A stretch of DNA of 6,178 bases from Cellvibrionales bacterium UBA2618. GTDB lineage: Bacteria > Pseudomonadota > Gammaproteobacteria > Pseudomonadales > Porticoccaceae. The notes beneath the pieces are model-generated. The model searched no databases. It was not told where the DNA came from and saw nothing but the letters and a program-made list of their open reading frames with translations. Shown one piece after another: positions 1 to 6,054 of the stretch (position 1 is the first letter of the stretch; each line of letters starts with the position of its first letter). Location of the stretch: positions 29,592 through 35,769 of the forward strand of contig DDJS01000064.1 in NCBI GenBank assembly GCA_002339165.1. The letters run 5' to 3'. The position numbers and the translations under genes were made by a program.

Positions 1-24
1 GTTATCAGTACCAGTAAATTTCAT
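1..24 (-). CDS. Start of a probable MoxR-family AAA+ ATPase (partial)
   Basis: Only the first eight codons lie in the window and read MKFTGTDN; the gene continues past base 1. From memory, many gammaproteobacterial MoxR-type AAA+ ATPases begin with a closely similar stretch (MKF-x-GT-x-x-Y) shortly before the Walker A motif, so this is my best identification, but the Walker motifs are outside the window. MoxR ATPases act as chaperone-like ATPases, usually with a partner VWA-domain protein. The start ATG overlaps the stop of the small ORF at 21-182 as ATGA. A purine-rich Shine-Dalgarno-like stretch AGAGGAAG lies at 35-42, 10 bases upstream of the ATG, which is slightly long but supports this start. 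That a gene starts here is fairly likely; the family is an inference from eight residues. Confidence 0.5.
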
Positions 25-182
25 TGCTTGTCAGCTTCCTCTGTAAAATGCGAGTTATAGTAAATCAACACCTGCCTATCATTATAGCGGGCAATATTGA
101 CTATAGTCCTGCGATATAACGCGCTGCCAACCCCCTTGAATTGGAATTGCCCGCGCTGCTTAAAAAGATTGTCGACGTCCAT
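21..182 (-). CDS. Possible small protein of 53 residues between yafJ and moxR
   Basis: The frame encodes 53 residues starting MDVDNLFKQRG and ending HFTEEADKQ. It overlaps the last 23 bases of yafJ in another frame, and its TGA overlaps the next ATG as ATGA, an arrangement typical of translational coupling in this operon. The composition is protein-like: mixed codon use, a basic and aromatic middle (YRR, ARYNDRQ, YYN), an acidic tail, and no membrane segment or signal peptide. Against it, the region before ATG 182 has only a weak GGA three bases upstream, and the frame stays open up to another ATG at 230 inside yafJ, so the start is uncertain. I do not recognise a family. The alternative is 135 bases of non-coding leader before moxR, with a TATAAT-like box at 81-86. 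Confidence 0.38.
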   Translation of the reverse strand: MDVDNLFKQRGQFQFKGVGSALYRRTIVNIARYNDRQVLIYYNSHFTEEADKQ

Positions 183-933
183 TTTTCCAGATCGCAATCT
201 GCCCACTCTCCATACGGTGCCAGTGCTCATTTGAGGTCAACGGATCGGTTGCGATAATCGTCACGACATCACTATCGCTGGTGTGCTGGCTGAAATCTAC
301 GGACATTTCTAAGTCTTTCAAACGCGCACTGCCAAACGGCGCCTGACGAGTCAGCCAGTGAAGGCGCGTGGAACAATGCGCGTAAAGATGCTGTGAATCA
401 CTCATTAAAAAGTTGAAAACACCAAAGACCCGCGCCTCGCGTGTGAGTTCATCAATCAGCCGCCAAAGCGTTTTAGCCGATTTTGGTCGCGTCGCAAAAG
501 CGACTGCAATGCGATCGAGTAACCAACAAAACACGTGTTCACTATCGGTGCTTCCGACCGGTTTAAAGCGACCGAGATGAAGGTTTTTCTTCGCTCCTCG
601 AAGCTGTCCATTATGTGCAAAAGTCCAGTAATTTCCCCACAGCTCGCGTACAAATGGGTGGGTATTTTCTACGCTTACCCCGCCTATGTTAGCACGTCGA
701 ATATGACTGATGAGGAGAGTACTTTTGATGCCACTGCGCTTGACTAATCGAGCGATATCCGACTCGACACCGGGTTGTGGATCGCGAAATTCTTGCACCC
801 CTCGCCCGCGATAAAACGCGATACCCCAACCATCGCGGTGTATATCTGAACCGCCGCCGCGCTCAATCAATCCGGTAAAGCTAAACTCCGCATCGGTTGG
901 CACATTGGCCGACATACCCATTAGTTCACACAT
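160..933 (-). CDS. yafJ: YafJ-type class II glutamine amidotransferase
   Basis: The protein has 257 residues, close to E. coli YafJ (about 255), and matches its pattern throughout. Class II (Ntn-type) glutamine amidotransferases use the N-terminal cysteine, exposed after removal of Met1, to release ammonia from glutamine. Here Cys2 follows the start directly (MCELMGMSANVPTD). Other family landmarks are RGGG at 25-28, DGWGI at 34-38, HIRRAN at 77-82, ENTHPF at 89-94, AHNGQL at 106-111 and GSTDSE at 127-132. There is no synthase domain, so the acceptor of the ammonia is unknown; the fold is also seen in EgtC-like hydrolases that cleave gamma-glutamyl bonds. It is a soluble cytoplasmic protein. 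The start is firm because Cys2 must be the second residue. The gene begins 13 bases after the upstream membrane protein gene, with only a weak AGGCG ribosome binding site. Confidence 0.93.
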   Translation of the reverse strand: MCELMGMSANVPTDAEFSFTGLIERGGGSDIHRDGWGIAFYRGRGVQEFRDPQPGVESDIARLVKRSGIKSTLLISHIRRANIGGVSVENTHPFVRELWGNYWTFAHNGQLRGAKKNLHLGRFKPVGSTDSEHVFCWLLDRIAVAFATRPKSAKTLWRLIDELTREARVFGVFNFLMSDSQHLYAHCSTRLHWLTRQAPFGSARLKDLEMSVDFSQHTSDSDVVTIIATDPLTSNEHWHRMESGQIAIWKNGRRQSF

Positions 934-946
934 CGGCTGAACGCGC

Positions 947-1339
947 CTACAAATTCGAACGGCGACGTTTATCCGATGAGTATGCCGGCCTCACACGCAC
1001 TGGCAATGGCTTACGAATTCTATTCGAAATAAATTTGATAATGGCAAACAGCGTCAGAGCGAGTACCGTCATAGCCATGATCGGAGCGACACCGCGTTGA
1101 TAGCCTATATCACTGACTAAACCCTCGTAGAGGCTGACAAAAAAGGCCGGTGCAAGATGAAAATCATCGCGGTGCGCGGTCACTGGCGTCATCAAGAACG
1201 CGGTGGCAACCAGCATAATACTCTGGCGTAACGCGGCGTTGATTAACCGCCTTAATAAATACCAAGCACAGGACAACAAACACAGCGCCCCAATGATATA
1301 GACCACCCAACCCCAAAAATAATTCTCGGCAGAATACAT
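947..1339 (-). CDS. Small inner-membrane protein of unknown function, three predicted helices
   Basis: The protein has 130 residues if it starts at the ATG at 1337-1339; a TTG two codons earlier (1343-1345) is possible, but GGTGGA six bases before the ATG favours the ATG. Hydrophobic stretches lie at about residues 9-29 (WGWVVYIIGALCLLSCAWYLL), 41-56 and 83-106. Positive charges follow the first helix (RRLINAALR) and fill the C-terminal tail (SNRIRKPLPVRVRP, then KRRR), so the positive-inside rule suggests N-terminus out and C-terminus in. The periplasmic loop would hold HRDDFHLAPAFFVSLYEGL, which looks like the conserved core. The second helix ends in VTA-H, a little like a signal peptidase site, but its internal position argues against cleavage. 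It starts 2 bases after ycgN stops and ends 13 bases before yafJ. I do not recognise a named family. Confidence 0.82.
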   Translation of the reverse strand: MYSAENYFWGWVVYIIGALCLLSCAWYLLRRLINAALRQSIMLVATAFLMTPVTAHRDDFHLAPAFFVSLYEGLVSDIGYQRGVAPIMAMTVLALTLFAIIKFISNRIRKPLPVRVRPAYSSDKRRRSNL

Positions 1340-1341
1340 AA

Positions 1342-1797
1342 TCAATCCACCCAGTGAATGATACGGTCTTCCATATCCGCATCGGCAACGTCGAGTTCAG
1401 ACACGACTCGTCCGCGCAAAGAGACCCCATAGCTGTGAACTTGGTTGCGATTACCACTGACCAAATGATGCCAACTTGGCAGATCGCCACCGCGCGCTAA
1501 AATTCGATAAGAACAACTGTTCGGTAACCAGTGTAATTCGTCAATGTTATCGGCGGTCAACTTGAGGCAATCGTCTACAAATTCGTGGCGTCTGATATAA
1601 TTACTGCATTGACAGGAATGGCTGTCAAGTAATTTGCAGCCGACGTCAGTATGATAAATATCGCCAGTATCGGCGTCCTCCAGCTTTACCAAACAACACT
1701 TGCCACAACCATCGCACAGCGATTCCCACTCATTAGGACTCATATCCACCAGTGGTTTAACGTGCCAAAATTGCTCTGCACGAGGGTTGGCGCTCAC
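1342..1797 (-). CDS. ycgN: YcgN, UPF0260 cysteine-cluster protein
   Basis: The protein has 151 residues and resembles E. coli YcgN closely. The N-terminal part carries EWESLCDGCGKCCLVKL, giving cysteines 28, 31, 34 and 35, followed by Cys54, Cys62, Cys64, Cys77 and Cys95 (GCKLLDSHSCQC, DDCLKL, LPNSCSYR). This CxxCxxCC-type pattern belongs to the wider YkgJ/UPF0260 group of putative zinc- or iron-chelating proteins; metal binding is a family inference and no enzymatic reaction is established that I know of. It is cytoplasmic, with no signal peptide. The GTG start (1795-1797) overlaps the ycgL stop as GTGA, and a GAGG about 10 bases upstream inside ycgL can serve as ribosome binding site. Translational coupling to ycgL is therefore likely. 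In E. coli ycgL and ycgN are also near neighbours, which supports a functional link. Confidence 0.94.
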   Translation of the reverse strand: MSANPRAEQFWHVKPLVDMSPNEWESLCDGCGKCCLVKLEDADTGDIYHTDVGCKLLDSHSCQCSNYIRRHEFVDDCLKLTADNIDELHWLPNSCSYRILARGGDLPSWHHLVSGNRNQVHSYGVSLRGRVVSELDVADADMEDRIIHWVD

Positions 1798-2069
1798 GCC
1801 CGTGCCGCCTCAGCTGTATCTCTATCTGTGGCGTAGGGGCTTGGCGGCATTTGCAGATAGTAACCTTGCTGATCAAGCCGACGTAGAACCTCTACAACAT
1901 CGGCTCGCGCCAATTTCAAATCGTGCTTAAGTAACAAGGTGGTCACCAACCTGAGTTCGCCAAGGCGCTGTAAAAGTTCCTCCGGCACGCGCTCTGTACC
2001 TTCGGCACGCACCACATATAAATACATTTCATTTTTATAACGACTGGCAAAAATATCACAGACTATCAT
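1794..2069 (-). CDS. ycgL: YcgL domain protein
   Basis: From the ATG at 2067-2069 the protein has 91 residues. It shows the YcgL pattern: MIVCDIFAS at the start, MYLYV at 15-19, RVPEELL at 27-33, a leucine-rich middle, and QQGYYLQMPP at 67-76, followed by a variable tail. YcgL proteins are small cytoplasmic alpha/beta proteins of unknown function. The frame is open further upstream (to 2156), but that extension lies inside rnd and has no family similarity, whereas MIVC matches the usual start. The ATG overlaps the rnd stop as ATGA, with GGGGA about nine bases upstream. The 3' end overlaps ycgN by four bases. The E. coli homologue is about 97-108 residues, so this one is slightly short at the C-terminus. 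Confidence 0.92.
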   Translation of the reverse strand: MIVCDIFASRYKNEMYLYVVRAEGTERVPEELLQRLGELRLVTTLLLKHDLKLARADVVEVLRRLDQQGYYLQMPPSPYATDRDTAEAARA

Positions 2070-3184
2070 GGTTGATTTTCCCCGCAGGCAAGTACCCGCT
2101 CTATGGCTGGTTTTACCAACCTCGCCCGCCAGCTTTCGCATAATCTCTGTGGCCACGCCGGAACGCCGCTTTCGACGCTCCGCAGGATGCTCTCCAATTC
2201 TTTTTTAGAGGCCAAGTACTCCACCGGAACATCCTCCGTGCGGGCAACTTCGCTGAGTACAGTGCGCACCGCTTTGAGTTCCGTATTAGCCGCCCGACTG
2301 AGCGGTTGCGGAAGGGTCGCTAGCTCCGGATCGTCGTTTACCGCAACAATTTCGGAAATAATTGAATCGCCATACCTTGTTATATCGCGGTTGTAAAACC
2401 CCTCAATGGTAGATAAGTCAGCCTTATTTTTTGGTTGGCTAATGGCCAATTCAAGCAGTACCGGATCCTTGAGTATATGCCCCCTCGGTCGATCCAATTC
2501 GCGCGCCCGCGCCTCACGCCAAATACATAATCGCCTTAGTAATCGCAGTGAATCTGCCGACAAACGGTATGCACCTTTAACACGTTGATAATAGTCCTCG
2601 ACATTTTTACGCCCCGCAACCATGTCAATCACGGCCCGAGTTTCGGCGTCTAACCATGACCAGCGATCCAACTGATCAAGCTTTTCATTGAGCATCGTCT
2701 GCATGCGGTGAAGATAGATGACATCGTCCCCGGCATAGCGTAATTGTTCGGCCGACAATGGCCGAGCCATCCAGTTAGAGCGCGTTTGTTGCTTATCCAG
2801 ATCAATTCCCATAAGCCGTTCCAAAAGTCGCGCATACCCCATAGAATAACCGATATTGACTATCCCCGCGGCAATTTGCGTATCAAAAATATTCCCTAGA
2901 GAGATTGCCAACGCGTGCTCGAGCACTTCGACATCCTCAGCGCAAGCGTGCAGTATCACCACCCGTTGAGGATTCTCAAGCAATGCCTTTAGCGGGTTAT
3001 ATGTGTCGATCCGCAACACGTCGATCAGCCAACAATCATGTCCATCTGATAGTTGAATCAGTGCTAATTTAGGGTGAAATGTATCGGTACGCATAAATTC
3101 TGTGTCTAGAGCGATCACAGGTTCCACGCTCAAGCGCGCGCAGAGCGCCTCAAGTTTGTCATCAGTATCAACCCAAATATTCAT
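2066..3184 (-). CDS. rnd: Ribonuclease D
   Basis: The protein has 372 residues, like E. coli RNase D (375). RNase D is a 3'-to-5' exoribonuclease that trims tRNA precursors and other stable RNAs with two metal ions. The DEDDy exonuclease residues are all visible: Asp27 and Glu29 in ALDTEFMR (Exo I), Asp84 in LHACAEDVEVLEH (Exo II), and Tyr150 with Asp154 in LRYAGDDVIYLHRM (Exo III). The first HRDC domain covers about residues 210-290 (LRLLRRLCIWREARARELDRPRG, ISQPKNKADL), and a second, less conserved HRDC-like region fills the C-terminus. It begins one base after the recR stop; AGGAAGG at 3194-3200 inside the recR end, 9 bases before the ATG, is a good ribosome binding site. The stop overlaps ycgL by four bases. 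No catalytic residue is missing. Confidence 0.96.
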   Translation of the reverse strand: MNIWVDTDDKLEALCARLSVEPVIALDTEFMRTDTFHPKLALIQLSDGHDCWLIDVLRIDTYNPLKALLENPQRVVILHACAEDVEVLEHALAISLGNIFDTQIAAGIVNIGYSMGYARLLERLMGIDLDKQQTRSNWMARPLSAEQLRYAGDDVIYLHRMQTMLNEKLDQLDRWSWLDAETRAVIDMVAGRKNVEDYYQRVKGAYRLSADSLRLLRRLCIWREARARELDRPRGHILKDPVLLELAISQPKNKADLSTIEGFYNRDITRYGDSIISEIVAVNDDPELATLPQPLSRAANTELKAVRTVLSEVARTEDVPVEYLASKKELESILRSVESGVPAWPQRLCESWRARLVKPAIERVLACGENQP

Positions 3185-3185
3185 A

Positions 3186-3779
3186 TTAGAAGACCTTCCT
3201 GCTCTCTAAAGCGAGGTTCAAAGTGCCCCCATCAACATATTCTAACTCTCCGCCCATTGGCACACCGTAGGCAATACGTGAAACCGCTACGTTTAGCGAA
3301 CGCGCTTTGTCAGCGATAAAATGCGCCGTGGTCTCGCCCTCCAGTGTGAGATTAGTTGCCAGAATTAGCTCATCTAAATTATCCGTTTGCAAGCGATCCA
3401 TCAGCTTGTCAATCCCCAACTCCTCTGGGCCGATCCCGTCGATCGGCGACAGGTGCCCATAAAGGACAAAATAGGTACCAAAAAAACCGGCCGCCTGTTC
3501 AATCGCATAAAGATCCGCCGGAGTTTCGACCACACAAACCTGACGACTGTGTCGCCGCCCACTGCTACAAATAGGACACAAAGATTCCTCGGTAAGCGAA
3601 CGGCAACAATCACAACGACCGATTTTTTCAACCGCTTCAAGAATCGTTTGGGCAAGTTTTAATGCGCCGGGTTTATCGCGTTCAAGAAGATGCAGCGCCA
3701 TGCGCTGTGCCGATTTATTACCAACCCCCGGAAGACAGCGCAAATTCTGAATTAAAGTATCGATTAAAGACCCGAACAC
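3186..3779 (-). CDS. recR: Recombination mediator protein RecR
   Basis: RecR works with RecF and RecO to load RecA onto SSB-coated gaps. The protein has 197 residues from the GTG at 3777-3779 (199 from the GTG at 3783-3785). In the longer numbering it shows the helix-hairpin-helix motif LPGVGNKSAQRMA at 18-30, a four-cysteine zinc finger (Cys58, Cys61, Cys70, Cys73, in RCDCCRSLTEESLCPIC), the Toprim domain from VCVVETPADLYAIE at 83-96, and the C-terminal signature GVPMGGELEYVDGGT at 174-188. I prefer the second GTG because the Shine-Dalgarno GAGG at 3787-3790 is seven bases from it but only one base from the first GTG. The gene follows ybaB closely and is followed by rnd after one base. The ybaB-recR pair is widely conserved downstream of dnaX. 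Confidence 0.95.
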   Translation of the reverse strand: MFGSLIDTLIQNLRCLPGVGNKSAQRMALHLLERDKPGALKLAQTILEAVEKIGRCDCCRSLTEESLCPICSSGRRHSRQVCVVETPADLYAIEQAAGFFGTYFVLYGHLSPIDGIGPEELGIDKLMDRLQTDNLDELILATNLTLEGETTAHFIADKARSLNVAVSRIAYGVPMGGELEYVDGGTLNLALESRKVF

Positions 3780-3786
3780 GGCCACA

Positions 3787-3790
3787 CCTC
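3787..3790 (-). promoter_or_regulatory. Ribosome binding site that decides the recR start
   Basis: GAGG (read on the minus strand) lies in the ybaB-recR gap. Two in-frame GTG codons follow. The first starts one base after it, too close for initiation; the second starts after seven bases, an ordinary distance. This favours the start at 3779. Confidence 0.6.
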
Positions 3791-3795
3791 ACGTT

Positions 3796-4113
3796 TCAAA
3801 AAGGCATCTTAAAACCGGCAGGCAAATTCATACCCCCAGTCAACGACGACAACATATCCTTACTCCCGGCATCGACCTTGCGAACCGCATCATTTACCGC
3901 GGCTGCCAGCAGGTCTTCGAGAAATTCCTTATCCTCAGTCAATACTGAGGCATCAAGCTTGACCTCTAAGACGTCGTGTCTACCGGTCATAGTCACCCTG
4001 ACCAAACCGGCGCCAGACTCGCCAATCACTTTTCGGGCCTGAGCCTGCTCTTGCAGAGACGTCATCTTCTCTTGCATTTGTTGCGCCTGTTTCATCAGAT
4101 TGTCTATGTCCAC
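3796..4113 (-). CDS. ybaB: YbaB/EbfC family nucleoid-associated protein
   Basis: The protein has 105 residues, the usual family length. YbaB/EbfC proteins are small DNA-binding dimers associated with the nucleoid and encoded between dnaX and recR in very many bacteria. Visible landmarks are LMKQAQQMQEKM at 6-17 in the N-terminal helix, GESGAGLVRV at 31-40, MTGRHDVLEVKLD at 42-54, LEDLLAAAVNDAVRK at 65-79, and the C-terminal LPAGFKMPF. The start is the GTG at 4111-4113, seven bases after the dnaX stop; AAGGGG within the last dnaX codons lies about 10 bases upstream. Met7 (4093-4095) would be an alternative start but has no ribosome binding site and would cut the first helix. The glutamine- and lysine-rich N-terminal helix is typical. 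Confidence 0.95.
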   Translation of the reverse strand: MDIDNLMKQAQQMQEKMTSLQEQAQARKVIGESGAGLVRVTMTGRHDVLEVKLDASVLTEDKEFLEDLLAAAVNDAVRKVDAGSKDMLSSLTGGMNLPAGFKMPF

Positions 4114-4120
4114 GCTTCAT

Positions 4121-5818
4121 CTACCCCTTAGGTACGACTGATTTACTGTCTAATGTGCCATTGAAAACGCGTTTAAACTTAACCACCTCTGGATCCGCAT
4201 TGAGCGATTCTACCGCATCTCGATGACGTTCCGCCGTCTCACGCAGCGCAGCGTCTCTGGGTGTTTCGATACTCGTCTCTCCAAATGTAACAACAGCGTT
4301 CAGCGTGTGCGCAAAATATTTACTCAAGGCCTCCGCCATGCCATCTTGATGCTGTGCAGTAAATAGGCTGGTGTGAGCGCTATCCAAAATAAAGTGTAAC
4401 TGATCCGCATCGCGATGAGAAAACACGCAATGACTAGCAATCTCGCCAAGGGAAGCGCCAATCTCTAGCTGCTTGCGAACCTCGATCCAGTGATGTGGAG
4501 AAAAATCGTTCAGCGCCACCGACCGCGGCAACTCATCCGCCGATGGGAGCGACTGTATCACAGCTTGAATTGGTACCTCGCTGGGCGTCTGCAACGAAGT
4601 CACCGCTGGCTCGTTAGCTGCCCGCGCCTCATTGGTCAGTTCCGAAACGGGCACATCCCTACTACCGACGGGTGGATCTTCGCGCAGCGTGGTCGCCGCC
4701 CCAGTCGGTTGATCAGTCCGCGCGGGACTCCCAGTATAGGGACGAAATGCTAACGCTCTCAACAATACCATGTCAAACGCCACTCGCGCGTCTGGCGCCA
4801 GCGCGAGGTCGTTGCGCCCAAGCAGGCAAATTTGATAGTAAAGCTGGACATCCTCCCGACTGACAAGGGCTGCCAAGTGGACAATGTCAGCGTAATTCTC
4901 AACGCCCGAATCGAGCGCGTCGGGTACCGTTTGCAAAATCGCAACCTGATGCCAAAGCGATAAAATATCGCCGAGCGCAGCTTGGTAATCGGGCGCTTGC
5001 TCGGCCATTAGTGCGATCCGTGTCATTAGCGCAGTACCATCTGCCGCCGCCAAGGCCTGACAAATATCGATCACATGACTGCGCTCAATCGTGCCGAGCA
5101 TGACATTCACATGCTCGGCCAAAACGCTCCCATTGCCATGACCAATCGCCTGATCGGTGAGACTGAGCGCGTCGCGCATACTGCCGTCAGCGGCTCGTGC
5201 TAGCGCCCACAGTGCAGAGTCATCGAACGGGGTAGCCTCTTCGGTCAACACCAACTTAAGATGCTCTACGATCCTCTCGGGACTCAAGTTTTTTAAGTTA
5301 AATTGTAGACAACGAGACAGTATTGTCACTGGAAGCTTTTGCGGATCGGTGGTCGCCAGTAAGAATTTAACGTGAGGTGGCGGTTCCTCCAAGGTCTTGA
5401 GCAACGCGTTAAAACTATGCGTCGAGAGCATATGCACTTCATCGATCAAGTAAATTTTAAAACGCCCTCGACTGGGTGCATAGTGCACTTTGTCGAGCAG
5501 ATCTCGAGTGTCGTCGATCTTGGTTTTAGATGCCGCATCGACTTCGATAAGATCGATAAACCGCCCTTCGGCAATTTCACTACAACTTGAGCATTCACCG
5601 CATGGCGCGGAGCGAATACCCAGATCACAGTTCAGACATTTAGAGAGGATTCGTGCAATGGTTGTCTTACCGACCCCTCGGGTTCCGGTAAAAAGATAGG
5701 CGTGATGGAGGCGGTTGTTATCTAGGGCATTGGATAGCGCTTGCAAAACATGCTCTTGCCCGGCCATTTCCGAAAAAAATCGCGGTCTCCATTTTCTTGC
5801 CAACACCTGATAACTCAT
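4121..5818 (-). CDS. dnaX: DNA polymerase III subunits gamma and tau
   Basis: The protein has 565 residues (E. coli tau 643). It is the ATPase of the clamp loader that opens the beta clamp and links polymerase cores to the helicase. The AAA+ region shows Walker A GTRGVGKT at 45-52, zinc cysteines 64, 73, 76 and 79, Walker B LIDEVHML at 124-131, ATTD at 155-158, the SRC arginine finger Arg169, and sensor 2 SMRDALSL at 213-220 with Arg215; the numbering matches E. coli almost exactly. The collar domain runs to about 360, followed by a short low-complexity linker of about 75 residues. A C-terminal tau domain (about 437-565) ends with DPEVVKFKRVFNGTLDSKSV, the alpha-binding type. The start MSYQVLARKWRP is canonical, with AGGA 10 bases upstream. 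The classical A AAA AAG frameshift heptamer near the domain III/IV border is absent. Confidence 0.97.
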   Translation of the reverse strand: MSYQVLARKWRPRFFSEMAGQEHVLQALSNALDNNRLHHAYLFTGTRGVGKTTIARILSKCLNCDLGIRSAPCGECSSCSEIAEGRFIDLIEVDAASKTKIDDTRDLLDKVHYAPSRGRFKIYLIDEVHMLSTHSFNALLKTLEEPPPHVKFLLATTDPQKLPVTILSRCLQFNLKNLSPERIVEHLKLVLTEEATPFDDSALWALARAADGSMRDALSLTDQAIGHGNGSVLAEHVNVMLGTIERSHVIDICQALAAADGTALMTRIALMAEQAPDYQAALGDILSLWHQVAILQTVPDALDSGVENYADIVHLAALVSREDVQLYYQICLLGRNDLALAPDARVAFDMVLLRALAFRPYTGSPARTDQPTGAATTLREDPPVGSRDVPVSELTNEARAANEPAVTSLQTPSEVPIQAVIQSLPSADELPRSVALNDFSPHHWIEVRKQLEIGASLGEIASHCVFSHRDADQLHFILDSAHTSLFTAQHQDGMAEALSKYFAHTLNAVVTFGETSIETPRDAALRETAERHRDAVESLNADPEVVKFKRVFNGTLDSKSVVPKG

Positions 5819-5932
5819 CGTGCATGCGTCCTAATAGACAAGTTCTGTTATCGGCATATTTGCCCGACCCAAATAGCTCTTAACTACCGAGCTCGATATA
5901 CCCATACCCGAAAATGAAAAAGTCGATGGCGA
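5819..5932 (-). other. Spacer between SRP RNA gene and dnaX
   Basis: These 114 bases hold no convincing gene. Directly after the mature SRP RNA end, on the minus strand, comes a T-rich stretch (TTTTT, then TTTT) at about 5909-5921. This could be a weak end signal for the RNA, but no good hairpin stands directly before it. The dnaX ribosome binding site AGGA lies near the left end. I see no promoter with both boxes, so dnaX could be transcribed by read-through from the SRP RNA promoter or from a promoter I cannot recognise. Confidence 0.4.
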
Positions 5933-6040
5933 TGACTCCCAAAAGCCACACTCCGGCACAGCATTTGACCACTACCGTTGCTCCCTTCCGGGCCTGGCGG
6001 GGTTCGCGGCTAACACTTGCGGAGGGACCAGAGGGAGCCA
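5933..6040 (-). ncRNA. ffs: 4.5S RNA, bacterial small signal recognition particle RNA
   Basis: On the minus strand the core reads CCAGGCCCGGAAGGGAGCA, the universally conserved tip of SRP RNA that binds the M domain of Ffh: a GGAA tetraloop on a CCC/GGG stem and the symmetric loop with AGCA. Compared with E. coli (UCC/GGA) the stem has a compensatory C-G pair. Further down, CTCCGCAAG and TGTGCCGGAGTGTGGC match the E. coli distal stem. The ends are set by pairing TGGCTCCC (6033-6040) with GGGAGTCA (5933-5940), giving about 108 nucleotides; E. coli 4.5S RNA is 114. The RNA is part of the particle that targets membrane proteins during translation. A leader of a few bases probably precedes the mature 5' end, as in E. 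coli where RNase P removes it. Placement upstream of dnaX is familiar from Pseudomonas-like genomes. Confidence 0.95.
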
Positions 6041-6054
6041 CCATTGAGTCGAGG

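Noticed and set aside
120..159. An 8-base direct repeat CGCGCTGC at 120-127 and 152-159
   Set aside because: It is too short and isolated to separate from chance, with no array or attachment-site context.
1164..1490. A 108-residue minus-strand frame across ycgN and the membrane protein gene
   Set aside because: It is an out-of-frame shadow of two better-supported genes and has no family pattern or suitable context.
2070..2156. A longer YcgL with 29 extra N-terminal residues
   Set aside because: The extension lies inside rnd in another frame, has no YcgL similarity, and the ATG at 2069 gives the canonical N-terminus with an ATGA overlap.
3662..4042. A plus-strand frame of 126 residues opposite ybaB and recR
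   Set aside because: Both genes beneath it are unmistakable on the minus strand; the plus-strand product has no recognisable motif and would span the ybaB-recR gap.
4490..4863. Two plus-strand frames opposite the dnaX linker
   Set aside because: The dnaX frame is continuous and matches the family on both sides of the linker; the plus-strand peptides are rich in Arg, Trp and Pro, as expected for antisense readings.
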